Under the pieces are notes generated by a model, which was not told the DNA's origin, made no database searches, and was given only the letters and a program-made list of their open reading frames with translations. From positions 13,040,798-13,104,797 of the forward strand of contig NC_083596.1 of the NCBI RefSeq assembly GCF_027579695.1: a stretch of DNA of 64,000 bases, given 5' to 3'. Below, in pieces: positions 1 to 11,567 of the stretch. The stretch's first letter is position 1; each line of letters opens with the position of its first letter. Both the position numbers and the translations under genes were made by a program. The stretch comes from Neoarius graeffei (Eukaryota > Chordata > Actinopteri > Siluriformes > Ariidae).

Positions 1-673
1 CTGTAGAGAAGAGTAAGAGTTAGTTAGTTAGTTGATACTTAATAGTTACTATGTCTCAGAAGAGAATTACATCCTTTTTTCAATCCCCCCCTCCCAAACA
101 CCTGAGGATTGATACTAGCCCTCACGATCAGGCCTATAAGTAGTAGGCAGTTTAACGAAATATTGCAATTGCAAGCTTAAAAGGATTTCAGACGCCTGAT
201 TGGTTAAAATGCAGGAAATTGCATCTAAGAAATACAAAATTTTCTGGGGGAGGACCCCCAGACCCCCCTTCAAAAAAATGTCCCAGGTCACGTCACAGCA
301 CCCCCTGCCGACAATGTCTTCCCGCGCCGCTGGTAGATATACATTTCTATTTCTAATAATGAGACATGAAACTTTGCTAGATTTCTCTCAGAATATGGAA
401 AGTGGCTAAATTTCTCTAAAAATGTTGTAGTTATTTTGATTAAATTGCTTCAGTATTAACAACTATAAAGCGGCTATGAAGCTGGTACAAACATGTCTTT
501 GTGTGGCACAAAAACAAAAAACAAATCTGTTTTCATCGTGCAGCTTTGTCCTAGACATAATTAGATAGTGCTGTCCTCTGTGTGCTCTCTCTCTCTTTTT
601 CTTTGCCACTTCAGGTCTTTAAAAAAACCCTGCAAACCATTAGTCATATTCTCTCATCTCTTTGTTTGTGTAG

Positions 674-1218
674 TTGTGTTCAGTCATGTGTTCAGGTTCC
701 GTGTCTGATGAGGGGATAATGGAGGCCATAAAGAGGTGCTGGGAGGAAAATCAGTATTTGTTGTGTCCTCATACCGCTGTGGGAGTCTGGCATCACTACC
801 ACTGTCCTGTCCGTAATGGGGAGAACAGGTCTGTGTTTACAGCCTGTATTTACCTAGATTCATTCCGTATCAGTGGATGCAAGCACATCACACCAAATTC
901 AAACCCAAGTCACACATGAAGCAGCTGGATAAACACAGCTTAGTAAAATCGACAGGCTGTCGCAAATCAACTGTTTAAAAAACATCCATGCTCTTATCTA
1001 GGTGTTGCATTGCGACAGCCTCTCCAGCCAAGTTTCCCGAAGTGGTACAGAAAGCAGGCCTGACCATTGACCTACCTGAAGCGGTGAGGCAGCTGGAAAA
1101 GATGGAGACTCGCTATAAACATCTAGAGCGAAGCGAGAACTGGGAAACCGCATTAAGAGAGCGCATCGAGGCGATCGGCTCTGCACGACAACATGGAACG
1201 CTGTTTTATACATTATAG
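674..1218 (+). CDS. thnsl2: Threonine synthase-like 2, C-terminal exons (partial gene)
   Basis: These are the last two coding exons of a gene that begins left of the window. Exon A is about 674-828 (acceptor after TAG at 673, donor GT at 829-830); the terminal exon is 1002-1218 (acceptor TAG 999-1001, stop TAG 1216-1218). The junction AG|G keeps the frame. Exon A encodes [19 protein letters not shown] followed by a CPHTAV block. The terminal exon encodes [12 protein letters not shown] and a charged helical tail. These blocks match my recollection of vertebrate THNSL2, a PLP-dependent homologue of threonine synthase that acts as a phospho-lyase and does not make threonine in animals. The PLP-lysine region lies outside the window. 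The exon A start could instead be 684 or 695. The gene is convergent with oxt. A MITE begins 37 bp after the stop codon. Confidence 0.85.
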
Positions 1219-1255
1219 CCATGTTTAGTGCATGGAAGCATTCAAATATACCGTA

Positions 1256-1786
1256 CAGTACTGTGCAAAAGTCTTAGAGACGTGTAAAGAAACGCTGTAG
1301 ACCAAATGAAATGTTTCAGCATTAAAAAAAAAAACAACTATAAACATCAGTAAGCCATAATAAATGAAACAAAGTCAAGATTTGGTGTGAGACGACCCTT
1401 TGCTTTTAAATAAATAGTAGTCTCAGGTACAATGAGTGCAGTTTTATGCGGAAATGAGCTGTAGGTTTTACTGAGCATCTTCCAGAACCAGCCCCAGTTC
1501 TTCTGGACACTTTGACTGTCACACTCGCTTCTTCATTTTGCACCAAAACCCAGCAGCCTTCATTATGTTTTCTTTTTTAATCTGAAAAGTGGTCTCTTAT
1601 GTAATATGCTGCTCAGATACAAACTTTTTTTTTCTGTAACATTTAATTTTGTCCTGGAAAACTAATATTTGGACTCTAAAATGTTTTTGTACTGACTCGA
1701 TCATGTAGAAGTCATAAAATAGAAATCTATAGCAAAGTTTGTATGAAAAAACAAATAGGCCGCCTAAGACTTTTTGCACAGTACTG
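1256..1786. mobile_element. Tc1/mariner-type MITE, family A copy 1
   Basis: A 531-bp non-autonomous element. Its terminal inverted repeats begin CAGTACTGTGCAAAAGTCTT and it is flanked by TA on both sides (1254-1255 and 1787-1788), the target duplication of Tc1/mariner elements. It has no coding capacity. It lies directly behind the thnsl2 stop codon and contains AATAAA at 1359-1364. Related copies lie at 4550-5077, 12472-12630 and, in part, 21748-22795. Confidence 0.85.
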
Positions 1787-2312
1787 TATATTTGGGCCTT
1801 GATTCATGAAAGATTTTTTTGTGTATAAAAACACATGATTTAAAAATTTGGAAGATTGTGTCTTTCACAAGAGCAGTCTTGTTTGGTTTGCATGATTACA
1901 GCTATTCTATACATCTTGTTTTAGTAATATACAAAACACATACCGTGATGCTGCTAGAATAATTAAGCATCCATGGTGTGATTTACTGCAGCTAGCTCAC
2001 TTCAGTAGAAGTATTTTTGTTTAAAAATGGAAAATTAATACCACCAAAGGGCAAGTAGGCAGTTTTACAGTATATTTGGTATTCGCCGCATGTTCACACA
2101 TCCTGTTCTAACAGTGTTCATATACTAAGTGATCTGCAAAGGTACTGAAAATGTAGGACAACTCTAAATATAATTTTGTTGTAATAATCGTATAATTTTA
2201 TTCTGTATGTTTTACTTTCAGATTTGGTCCTGATTAAAGACCTGATTATATATTTTACGTCATTCATCTATTAATTTCAGTCATCTTATTGGCTTTATTT
2301 TCTTTCATCATG

Positions 2313-2315
<3 letters not shown>

Positions 2316-2386
<71 letters not shown>

Positions 2387-2387
2387 T
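2316..2387. repeat. (TG)n(GA)n microsatellite
   Basis: About 29 uninterrupted TG dinucleotides (2316-2374) run into a short GA stretch. It lies in the convergent intergenic space between thnsl2 and oxt. Confidence 0.97.
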
Positions 2388-2579
2388 AGAAAGAGACATC
2401 TATCCAAATGACTACAACTTTATGTGGCCTGCGCAATGTGTTTGAACTATTGGACTCAGATAGGATCCCAGTATGATTGAACTTGCATTGATTTGTTGAC
2501 ACAGTGGATTGTGTTACGGTTATGAAGCACACCAACACACAAAGTCTTGTTAAAGTGTTAAAGCACCACATAAAGTGAC

Positions 2580-2585
2580 TTTAAT
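2580..2585 (-). terminator. Candidate oxt polyadenylation signal
   Basis: On the minus strand this reads ATTAAA, the commonest variant polyadenylation hexamer, about 175 nt beyond the oxt stop codon. It is the only good candidate close to the stop; the actual cleavage site was not seen. Confidence 0.45.
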
Positions 2586-2760
2586 TGTTGCAGAAAAGCA
2601 TAATCAATTACAATTGTTAAAATACAAGACCAACATTCATATCTGATCACATTCTAGATCGTCATCTGACTTTACAAACTGGGGTACAAAGGTCATCAGT
2701 TGGTTCGGCTGGTGTTTTGCTCCTCCTACAGTAAAATGACGTGATCCCTGAATGGATGTT

Positions 2761-5659
2761 TCATTGGTAAGGCCTGTAGTTTGTCCAATGAAGAAGCTTC
2801 AGAATGAGGTCTTTGCCACTGGAAGGGAGGCTGTGAGGTTGTGCGTCACCTTCTCCTTCCAGGCATGACAGGTCAACGGTGCAGCTCTCTGTTTCAGGTG
2901 GAAAATATTGAATCAAAGAGAAAAGAAAAAGGAATACAGAGTTTCAGTTAAATTATCAATGAGAAGCTCTGGGGTGGGTTTCCCAAAAGCTTCTTAACTC
3001 TAAGAGCATCTTAACTAGGAGAGAGTGTTTATTGTGATGCTCGCTCTACCATTTAACGATGATCTTTGTGCTACAATGCTTTGGGGAAACTTGGCACTGA
3101 TTAATTAAGACAGTTAGGAAAATATATGATTTAAAGAAGAATAGACTGCAATGGAAATTTAAAGATAATAATATTTTGCTAAGATGATGTTCCTGTAATG
3201 AAAAATGTTTAGTTCAGAGCATCAAATGTTCGCAGACCATTTCTAAAGTTCTAGCCAAATAACAGCAATATTTAGAAAAAGTTACTAAGATTGTTAATTT
3301 GATCACTGAAGATAATTTGATTTGTATGTTTAATAAATGTATGTTTAAGATAAATAAGTTTTTTTATTTATTTACTTGCAGTTGCTATTGATTTGCCTTG
3401 TAATTAAAATTCTAACTATAATATTTGTTAAAATTCTAACTACAATATTTGTGTGTGTGTATATATATATATATATAGATAGATAGTATTTGTTTAAAAA
3501 CGTATAGGATAAATAACATTTGTCTATTAAGTATTAGATTTCACATTGCTTTTGGAGTTACGTTCATATTTTCACAATCAAACTGTACATTTTAAATAAT
3601 TTCAATAAACAAATATCTCATCTCATTATCTCTAGCTGCTTTATCCTGTTCTACAGGGTCGCAGGCAAGCTGGAGCCTATCCCAGCTGACTATGGATGAA
3701 AGGTGGGGTACACTCTGGGCAAGTCGCCAGGTCATCACAGGGCTGACACATAGACACAGACAACCATTCACACCTACGGTCAATTTGGAGTCACCAGTTA
3801 ACCTAACCTGCATGTCTTTGGACTGTGGGGGAAACCGGAGCACCCGGAGGAAACCCACGCGGACACGGGGAGAACATGCAAACTCCGCACAGAAAGGCCC
3901 TCGCCAGCCACGGGGCTCGAACCCGGACCTTCTTGCTATGAGGCGACAGCGCTAACCACTACACCACCGTGCCGCCATAGACAAATATATCGAATAATTT
4001 TTATGTGACTGCAATACAACAATTGTAAGATTATCAAACCTATTTCTATGAGCATTTTACTTTCGAGATATTTCTTATTCCAGGTACGTGCAAGTAATTT
4101 ATTTCAGACTGATAACCTGAGTCACAGCAGACTCCTGGTGCAGCGCACCGTCCTGCTACAGAGCCACAGGGTTTTCCTCCAGTCTCACACGGAGATGGCA
4201 CATAGTCTTCCTCCAAGCAGCGCATGGCTTCCAGAGTGCCCACTATGCAGCCTATTTCCTCTCCGCAGCAGATATTGGGACCAAAGCATCGACCCTTATC
4301 TCCAGGACCACATGCCATACACTGAGCACAGACAAGATCATGTGTTAAAATAATTGTCTATCGTCTGCTCTATACCAAATGAGCATTCATGTTTTGTTTT
4401 ATGGTCAATAGATATTGAAATTGTCACAAAGACATTGTGAGTGAAAATCTTACGACTTGGCAAGCCAGAGGTGACAGTTACAAGAAAAATATCCTGAATA
4501 GCTTATAAAATTATGCAAAAAAAAAAAGCTCTCTTTATCTGGGAAAATATAGTACTGTGCAAAAGTCTTAGACACATGTAAAGAAATGCCGGAGACCAAA
4601 AATGGCTTAAAAAGAATGAAATTAAGTGTTTCAGCATTTAAAAATACTATAAACAGTAATCAGTAAGCCATAATAAATGAAGCAAAATCGATATTTGGTG
4701 TGAGAAAACCCTTTGCTTTAGTCTCAGGTCCAATGAGTGCAGTTTTATAAGGAAATGATCTGTAGGTTTTACTGAGCATCTTACAGAACCAGCTACAGTT
4801 CTTCCGGACACTTTGACTATCACAATCGTTTCTTAATTTTGCACTAAAACCCAGTAGCCTTCATTATGTTTTCTTTTTTAATCTGAAAAGTGTTCTCTTA
4901 TGGAATATGCTGCTCAAATACAAACTTTTTTTTCCTTGTAACATTTAATTTTGTCCTGGAAAACTAATATTTGGTGTTTTTGTACTGACTCGATCATGTA
5001 GAAGTCATAAAATGGAAATCTATCACAAAGTTTGTATGAAAAAAAAATATATAGGGTGCCTAAGAGTTTTGCACACTTTTGCAATGAATCCTACTCTTCT
5101 TTTGGAAGGAGTCTCCAGTTTTAGCCCTTTGTAACAGTCAGATGGAAAGCTGTAACTTTTTCCAAAATAGGAAAGATGTAAGGATGTGCTGTACCATTTC
5201 TATACATAATAATAATTATTTTTGTTTTACTAACTTTAAGAGAAAGTAAGGAAACTATTTGTAGCAGCTATAACATCACGATAACAAGAAACAAACTGGT
5301 CTCTTGGATATTCCACAATATTAAATGTCGCTAAATGCATAAAAATTACAATCTGCCATTTTTTAATGAATAAATAAATAACCATTGGCAGGTTGCTGTG
5401 ATATATCACTTCAAATGCATCACATTTTCATATATAAGTACACCCCATCAGGTTTTATTCCTGGATTGTTTCTTTTTCAAATATACTTTCTACCTATGCT
5501 ATGGTTTAGCATTAAAAGTATTCGAAAGGCAAAAACCTGTCGAGTGGGGATGTCCTGTACTGCTCTTTTACCACCAATGGGGCAATTGGAGATGTAGCAG
5601 GCCGTGCAGATGGACAGCAGACACAGCATGCAGAAGACTGAAAGTGGTGCTCTGGACAT
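2761..5659 (-). CDS. oxt: Isotocin-neurophysin precursor
   Basis: Complete coding sequence of the fish oxytocin orthologue, from three exons joined on the minus strand: 5659-5537, 4321-4117 and 2888-2761 (123+205+128 bp, 151 aa). All introns are GT-AG and the phases (0, then 1) fit. Residues 1-20 are a hydrophobic signal peptide. Residues 21-29 are CYISNCPIG, followed by the amidation and cleavage site GKR. Neurophysin follows with all 14 cysteines ([12 protein letters not shown] to ESCTVDLSC). The C-terminal tail ends with a leucine-rich stretch (LILKLLHW), as in fish isotocin precursors. Ile at position 8 and Ser at position 4 of the peptide identify isotocin rather than vasotocin. The product would be made in preoptic neurosecretory neurons and secreted. 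Intron 1 (4322-5536) carries a family A MITE and intron 2 (2889-4116) a SINE. A 5' UTR intron is likely (5662-5837). Confidence 0.97.
2963..3100. repeat. Small MITE-like repeat in oxt intron 2
   Basis: The sequence from GGGTTTCCCAAAAGCTTC to ATGCTTTGGGGAAAC looks like two ends of a short inverted-repeat element. A diverged related stretch is at 42,300-42,365. Borders are approximate. Confidence 0.4.
3442..3485. repeat. (TG)n(TA)n(GATA)n microsatellite
   Basis: A short compound simple repeat in oxt intron 2, seen directly. Confidence 0.85.
3617..3976 (-). mobile_element. tRNA-derived SINE (family S1) in oxt intron 2
   Basis: A near full-length S1 SINE in reverse orientation, bounded by 12-bp target duplications (3605-3616 and 3977-3988, one mismatch). 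Read on the minus strand, the head GGCGGCACGGTGGTGTAGTG carries a pol III A box and GGTTCGAGCCC is a B box. The 3' end is a GAGATGA simple repeat. This element defines the family used for the other S1 entries. Confidence 0.93.
4550..5077. mobile_element. Tc1/mariner-type MITE, family A copy 2 (oxt intron 1)
   Basis: It aligns along its length with the copy at 1256-1786. The left end reads AGTACTGTGCAAAAGTCTTAG; the right end is eroded (CTAAGAGTTTTGCACAC). It lies wholly inside oxt intron 1. Confidence 0.8.
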
Positions 5660-5837
5660 CTCTGTGAGACAAAGAATGGAAACATGCGAAAGAATATTAG
5701 CAAAGATCTACCATAATAATGCACTAAATCGCACATACTGTTTTGTGTTGTTGTTGTTTTCTCAGAGATGAAGTCGAACAAATTAAATAAATGATGATTT
5801 AATCAGAAAAAGAATAAAGAGTTAAAAGAATACTTAC

Positions 5838-5932
5838 TTTTCTCAAGGCTGATATTAAGAAAAAAACAGCACGAATCTGTAGCTTCAGTAGCTGATGTTC
5901 CTCTGTCAGCCTGAAGAACTTGCTTTATATAT
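5838..5932 (-). promoter_or_regulatory. oxt core promoter and probable non-coding first exon
   Basis: On the minus strand a TATA box (TATATAAAG) lies at about 5932-5924, which puts transcription start near 5895-5900. Downstream, AAAA|GTAAGT at 5838/5837 is a strong donor. A pyrimidine tract ending in CACAG lies just before the coding ATG (acceptor at about 5661). Together these suggest a 5' UTR exon of about 60 nt and an intron of about 176 nt. This is inference from splice consensus. Confidence 0.6.
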
Positions 5933-6330
5933 CCTTAAGTTCCTTTTACAACGTGATATTACCACATCATTATCTATTACACTCAAATAATCTTAATTGG
6001 CCACATATTAATTGCATGACCTGATTAGGACAGAACACTGGTCACTTAGTGATCCAGTAAAAAGGATGTGAGTCATAAGTGCTCAGGCCGTGATGGTGCA
6101 TAAGATTACAGAATAAGATTTTCAGCCCCGACTTAGGGCTTTGCTTTACTGAATAGAATTTAGTAAGCATTGAACTGGGTAAGCAAGTAGGTCATTCTTA
6201 TAAATCTGGAAAAGTGGAAGATTTGAAAGTGGAAATAAGATCAGTGTTGAATGTTTGGGTTTAGTTTCATTCAGCATCCATTTAAAAAGGCTGGTTTGGT
6301 CATTTTCATTTATTCTAGCATACATACACC

Positions 6331-6682
6331 GGGGCGGCACGGTGGTGTAGTGGTTAGCGCTGTCGCCCCACAGCAAGAAGGTCCGGGTTCGAGCCCCGTG
6401 GCCGGCAAGGGCCTTTCTGTGCGGAGTTTGCATGTTGTCCGCGTGGGTTTCCTCCGGGTGCTCTGGTTTCCCCCACAGTCCAAAGACATGCAGGTTAGGT
6501 TAACTGGTGACTCTAAAGTGAATGTGAGTGTGAATGGTTGTCTGTGTCTATGTGTCAGCCCTGTGATGACCTGGCGACTTGTCCAGGGTGTACCCTGCCT
6601 TTTGCCCATAGTCAGCTGGGATAGGTTCCAGCTTGCCTGCGACCCTGTAGAAGGATAAAGCGGTTAGAGATAATGAGATGAG
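6331..6682 (+). mobile_element. S1 SINE
   Basis: A full-length S1 SINE in forward orientation with target duplications ATACATACACC at 6320-6330 and 6683-6693. It was inserted into the left end of the Tc1 relic that follows. Confidence 0.93.
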
Positions 6683-6684
6683 AT

Positions 6685-8275
6685 ACATACACCGATAGCA
6701 TTAAAACGACTGACAGGTGAAGTGTCAGTCGTTGAATCTATGACTATCTCATGCGTAGATAGTCAGTGTCTATGTGATAGACATTGATTATCTCATTACA
6801 GTGGCACCTGTCAAGGGGTGGGATAAATTACTCAGCAAGAGAACAGTCAGTTCTTGAAGTTGATGCGTTGGAAACAGGAAGAATGGGCAAGCGTAAGAAT
6901 CTGAGCGACTTTGACAAGAGCCAAATTGTGATGGCGAGATGACTGGGTCTGAGCATCAACAAAATGGCACATCTTGTAGTGTGTTCCCGGTATGCAGTGG
7001 TTAGTACTTACCAAAAGTGGTCCAAGGAAGGACATCCAGTCATGGGTGTCAAAGGCTCATTGATTCGCATGGAGAATGAAGGCTAGCCCATATGGTCCAA
7101 TCCCACAGAAGAGCTACTGTAGCACAAACTGCTGAAAAAGTTAATGCTGGCTAAAACAGAAAGGTGTCAGTGATACAGGCTTGTAGTACTCGAGTCCAAC
7201 TCATGCCCGAATTTTAAGGACTCATGGCTTGAGCACTGATGAGTCGGACTCATGCATTAACTGCATTCGGACTCATAAATTGGAGACAAGGACTCAGATT
7301 TTATCTTTATTTTTTGCAATATTTCATAATAATTTGGCATAAGATATTTATATCTACATTAATTTTTATACTAATTTTGTGAAAGAGAATGCACATCCAC
7401 CTGTTCATATGTCATGTTCAGGAATAAACTAACATTAATGGCTGGAGAGAAGCCCCTACGATTGTCCGCTTTGGTTTTACAGACTTCTCGTGCAGTGGGA
7501 AAAAATGCACTGCTATGTGTTCCATATGTAGGAGAACTATCGAGGAGACGATGGGGACAACCTCGAACTTCAATCGCCATTTGGTAAGACTCAATCCAGA
7601 GAAGTAAGTGACATGTTATGTTCCTTGATCTGTTGATAGTAGGGCTTGCTTGCTGAGCAATGAACTAGCTAGTGTTAACCCTCTCTCATGTTATTTGCCC
7701 TGTTGATAGTGGGTGGGGCTTGCTGAGCGATGAACAAGCTTTTTATCTTTAGCCTATTAACTAAAATGAGGCAGTCGAGCAGGAACGTTAGTCCAACACA
7801 GTAGCAGAGACGCTTTCACATAAAGACAGCAACAGCCATCGTCAAACGGTGCGGTTGGAGTCTTGTTCTCGGACTCGACTCAAAATTTTCTTTTATGACT
7901 TGGACTTGACTTGGACTTGGGACTCGAGACCGGACTCGGACTCGAGGTTTAGTGACTCGGCTAGGACACTGCAGTGATAATAATAAAGGTGATAACTGTT
8001 ATGCTGTGGGGGCATTTTGCTCCCTGGTTTGGTCCGCTTGTCCCCTTTGAAGACCTCTGGGAGATATTAGACTGTGTTTTCGACAGCACTCTCCACCACA
8101 ATCATCAAAATGCCAAATGAGCGAATATCTTATCAAAGAATAATTTTCATCACTCCAGAACAGTTCCAGATACTTGTAGACTCTCTGCCAATGAGCACTG
8201 AAGCTGTTCTGCCAGCTCATAGTGGCCCAGCATCTTATTAAGACACTAACTTGTCACCTGTCTGTACACAAAATT
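6685..8275 (+). mobile_element. Tc1/mariner transposon relic, internally deleted and interrupted by a hAT element
   Basis: The left part starts with a Tc1-like terminus (ACACCGATAGCATTAAAACG) and encodes the start of a transposase, MGKRKNLSDFDKSQIV, with stops soon after. The relic resumes after the hAT insertion at 7176-7971. The right part ends with LVDSLPMSTEAVL and then GPASY followed by stop, the usual C-terminus of this fish Tc1 group. The catalytic middle is missing, so the copy is dead. The right border is approximate. Confidence 0.75.
7176..7971 (+). mobile_element. hAT-type element with a BED zinc-finger fragment
   Basis: A 796-bp insertion flanked by the 8-bp duplication CAGTGATA (7168-7175 and 7972-7979). 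Its ends begin CAG and share a TAG..CGAGTC pattern. Subterminal DNA at both ends is packed with GACTCG/ACTTGG repeats, which could be transposase binding sites. At about 7503-7602 (+) a frame reads KCTAMCSICRRTIEE and then SNFNRHLVRLNPEK, a C-x2-C...H BED finger as at the N-terminus of hAT transposases. The rest of the transposase is absent. Confidence 0.8.
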
Positions 8276-8299
8276 GACAGAAATATATCCCAGGGATGA

Positions 8300-8465
8300 T
8301 GGTCAATGGGTAACACTGTTGCCTCACAGCAAGGAGGTTCTAGGTTTGAACCTCATGGCCGACTGGGGCCTTTCTGTGTAGAGTTTGTATGTTCTCCCCA
8401 TGCCTGTGTAGGTTTCCTCTGAGTGCTCCTGTTTCCTCCCACAATCCAAAGAGATGAGGATTAAG
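8300..8465 (+). mobile_element. Degenerate S1 SINE, 5' half
   Basis: A diverged tRNA-like head (TGTTGCCTCACAGCAAGGAGG, TTTGAACCTC) and the following body as far as the CCAAAGA block. The 3' part is missing. Confidence 0.75.
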
Positions 8466-9060
8466 GTAAAATCCATGATATATTCACTTTAATGCTCTGC
8501 CCAATATTTTTTGCTTATAATGTGGCTTATATGAATCATACACGCACACAAGAAGAATGTCTTAAGTTAAAGAAACATCATCTTTTCCTCTTCTGAAGAC
8601 ACTCTGTTAAAACCACCAACTTGAACAGTGTGAAACTGTGAGCATTTCCTGAAAGTCACACTTCCACTTTTTAGCCAAATGTCTGCTGAGACATTTTGAG
8701 GTCAGTGAGCTATATGATAGTCCATTTTAGCCAAAATAGGTCAGGGTCATTTAGTGTTAACTTTATTCATGACTCATATGCAGATTAAAACAGCCCCCAA
8801 ATACATGATATTAATGAATTCAATCAGAAGATGAATTCAAATTGGCTAATACATTTTCAGAACAGATTGTCCTGAGGTCAACGAATGTCATACTCCTCGT
8901 GCTTTTTAATAATTTATTACTAATTAAGGTGTAATAGTGAATACGTCTCATGAATTAAAATAATTACAGAGAATCTGGTTATCCAAGTCATCATAGATTT
9001 TCTGGTGTCTTTTTATTGCAATGCTGAACTCCAGATATAGCCTGTAAACTCAAGTAATGA
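8466..9060. other. No recognised feature
   Basis: AT-rich DNA between repeats. No convincing exon, RNA gene or repeat was seen on either strand. Confidence 0.5.
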
Positions 9061-9445
9061 CTGTTTTTCAACAAAAACACCATCAAACATCAGAATGGGA
9101 AAAATATGAGAGGTCTGTGATTTTGACTGTGGTGTGGTTATTGGTGCCAAACAGTCTGGTTTGAGTATTCCAGAAACTGCTCATTTTCTGTGAACGGATT
9201 TCTACGCACAACAGTCTTAAGAGTTTCTACAGAAAAGTGAAAAAACAAACGAAATAAAAAACCCACAATGCCTTGTTTGATTAGAGAGATCAGAGGAGAA
9301 TGGCCAGACTGGATCCAGAAGTATTGTACCTCAAGTAACCACTCTTTACATTCATGGTGAGCAGAAAAACATCTCAGTCTGCACAATATATTGAATCTTG
9401 GGGCTACAAAAGTAGACAATCATATTGGGTTCCAGTCTTGTCAAC
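9061..9445 (+). mobile_element. Tc1/mariner fragment (second fish Tc1 group)
   Basis: A decayed N-terminal transposase stretch. It carries the recurrent blocks GACTTTGACxxTGG, CGCACAACAGTCT and GAGAATGGCCAGACTGG, which I recall from a common fish Tc1 subfamily. Frames are broken repeatedly. A right terminus of the same type (GTGGCCGGTGAGTGTATA) appears at about 19970-19988. Confidence 0.65.
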
Positions 9446-9458
9446 CATATATATATTA

Positions 9459-9825
9459 ATCCATCCATCATCTGTAGCCGCTTATCCTGTTCTACAGGGT
9501 CACACGCAAGCTGGAGCCTATCCCAGCTGACTATGGGCGAGAGGCAGGGTACACCCTGGACAAGTCACCAGGTCATCGCAGGGCTGACACATGGAGACAA
9601 ACAACCATTCACATTCATACCTATGGTCAATTTAGAGCCACCAGTTAGCCTAACCTGCATGTCTTTGGACTGTGGGGGAAACCAGAGCACTCGGAGGAAA
9701 CCCACGCGGACACGGGGAGAACATGCAAACTCCACACAGAAAGGCCCTTGTTAGCCACAGGCCTCGAACCCAGGACCTTCTTGCTGTGAGGTGACAGTGC
9801 TAACCACTACACTACTGTGCCACCC
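9459..9825 (-). mobile_element. S1 SINE
   Basis: A near full-length S1 copy in reverse orientation, from the CCATCATCTGTAGCCGC tail side to the CACTACTGTGCCACCC head. The first member of a dense SINE cluster. Confidence 0.88.
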
Positions 9826-10755
9826 ACTATCAAGGAGGTTATTGAAACACTGAACTTTTCCAATTACTTCAAAAAAATTTGCAAAATTTTCATCTGCTTG
9901 ATATCTTAAATCTTGTATAACCTCAGAATTGTAAGATAAGTATATTATAATAACAAGGTCTCAAAACGTTCCTTGTCTGAAACATGGTGTTTAAATGTGA
10001 AGACATATACTTGCCAAGATAATTGCAGTATACTCATCTTGATTTTTTTATTCCCCTCAAAATACTTAAAGCTAGGGTCAGTAATTTTGGAGAATCCAGC
10101 AAGAGTAAGCTAGATTTTGAAAGTATCCAACTGAAAAATCCCACCCCCTCGTTTCAGCCCTCCATCCAAAGCTACTCTTCTAAAACACATGAATGCGCAT
10201 TGTCTGACTACTGCTGGAGGACAGTGCAAACTCCATGCAAACTCCACACAGAAAGGTCCTTAACGGCCGCTGAGCTCAAACCCAGAACCTTCTTGCTGTG
10301 AGGCGACACCACTGTGCCACCCCACCACTGTAAATATAAAAAACAGTGCTCCTATATATGATAAATGTCCATCTATCCATCCATTCATTATCTGTAGCCG
10401 CTTATCCTGTTCTACAGGGTTGCAGGCAAGCTGGAGCCTATCCCAGCTGACGATGGGCAAGAGGTGGGGTACACCCTGGACAAGTCGCCAGGTCATCGCA
10501 GGGCTGACACAGAGACAAACAGCCATTCACACTCACATTCACACCTACCGTACAGTCAATTTAAAGCCACCAGTTAACCTAACCTAAACTTGGATTGTAG
10601 GGGAAACTGGAGTACCTGGAGGAAACCCACACAGACATGGCAAGAACATGCGAACTCCACACAGAAAGGTCCTTGCCGGCTGCTGGGCTTGAACCCAGGA
10701 CCTTCTTGCTGTGAGGCGACACCACTGTAAATATAAAAAACAGTGCTCCTATATG

Positions 10756-11327
10756 CACTGTAAAATATAATAAGGTGACTTTACTTAAAAAAAATATGCA
10801 AAGTCGTTGCCTCAAAAAAAGTCATTTATGTTGATTTAGATAAATTAGATTGGGTTAACTTATTTTTTGTGAGTTTGCAGTACTCAAATTAACTTAGATT
10901 AGTTTGATTACATTAACTTATTTATTTTGAGCTTGCAGTGCTCACATAAACTTATATTAATTTGATTACATTAACTTATTTATTGTGAGTTTGCAGTACT
11001 CATCTTATATAATTTTGATTACATTAACTTGTACTGTAAACTTAAAATAAATAAGTTAATGTAATCAAAATTATATAAGATGAGTACTGCAAACTCACAA
11101 TAAATAAGTTAATGTAATCAAATTAATATAAGTTTATGTGAGTACTGCAAACTCAAAATAAATAAGTTAATGTAATCAAACTAATCTAAGTTAATTTGAG
11201 TACTGCAAACTCACAAAAAATAAGTTAACCCAATCTAATTTATCTAAATCAACATAAATGACTTTTTTTGAGGCAACGACTTTGCATATTTTTTTTAAGT
11301 AAAGTCAACTTATTATATTTTACAGTG
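10756..11327. mobile_element. Palindromic (foldback) element
   Basis: A 572-bp near-perfect inverted repeat with its centre near 11041. The ends read CACTGTAAAATATAATAAG and its complement. Each arm contains about three tandem ~55-bp subunits rich in TTTGCAGTACTCA and ATTAACTTATTTATT. The same linker without the insert occurs at 12987-13003 (CTCCTATATGTGATAAATG), so the insertion site is known and the target duplication appears to be TG. It has no coding capacity. Confidence 0.85.
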
Positions 11328-11567
11328 TGTGATAAATGTCCATCCATCCATCCATTATCTGTAGCCGCTTTTCCTGTTCTACAGGGTCACAGACAAGCTG
11401 GAGCCTATCCCAGCTGACTATGGGCGAGAGGCGGGGTACACCCTGGACAAGTCGCCAGGTCATCACAGGGCTGACACATACCGTAGAGACAAACAACCAT
11501 TCACACTCACATTCACACCTATGGTCAATTTAGAGCCACCAGTTAACCTAACCTAAACTTGGATTGT

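Noticed and set aside
2308-2571. 87-codon minus strand frame ending in many TH repeats
   Set aside because: Translation of the TG microsatellite; no homology or splice context.
2761-5659. Vasotocin gene
   Set aside because: The nonapeptide is CYISNCPIG, with Ile at position 8 and no Arg, so it is isotocin.
10756-11327. Giant microRNA precursor or structured RNA
   Set aside because: Arms are AT-rich with internal tandem units and the borders coincide with an insertion; a foldback element explains it.
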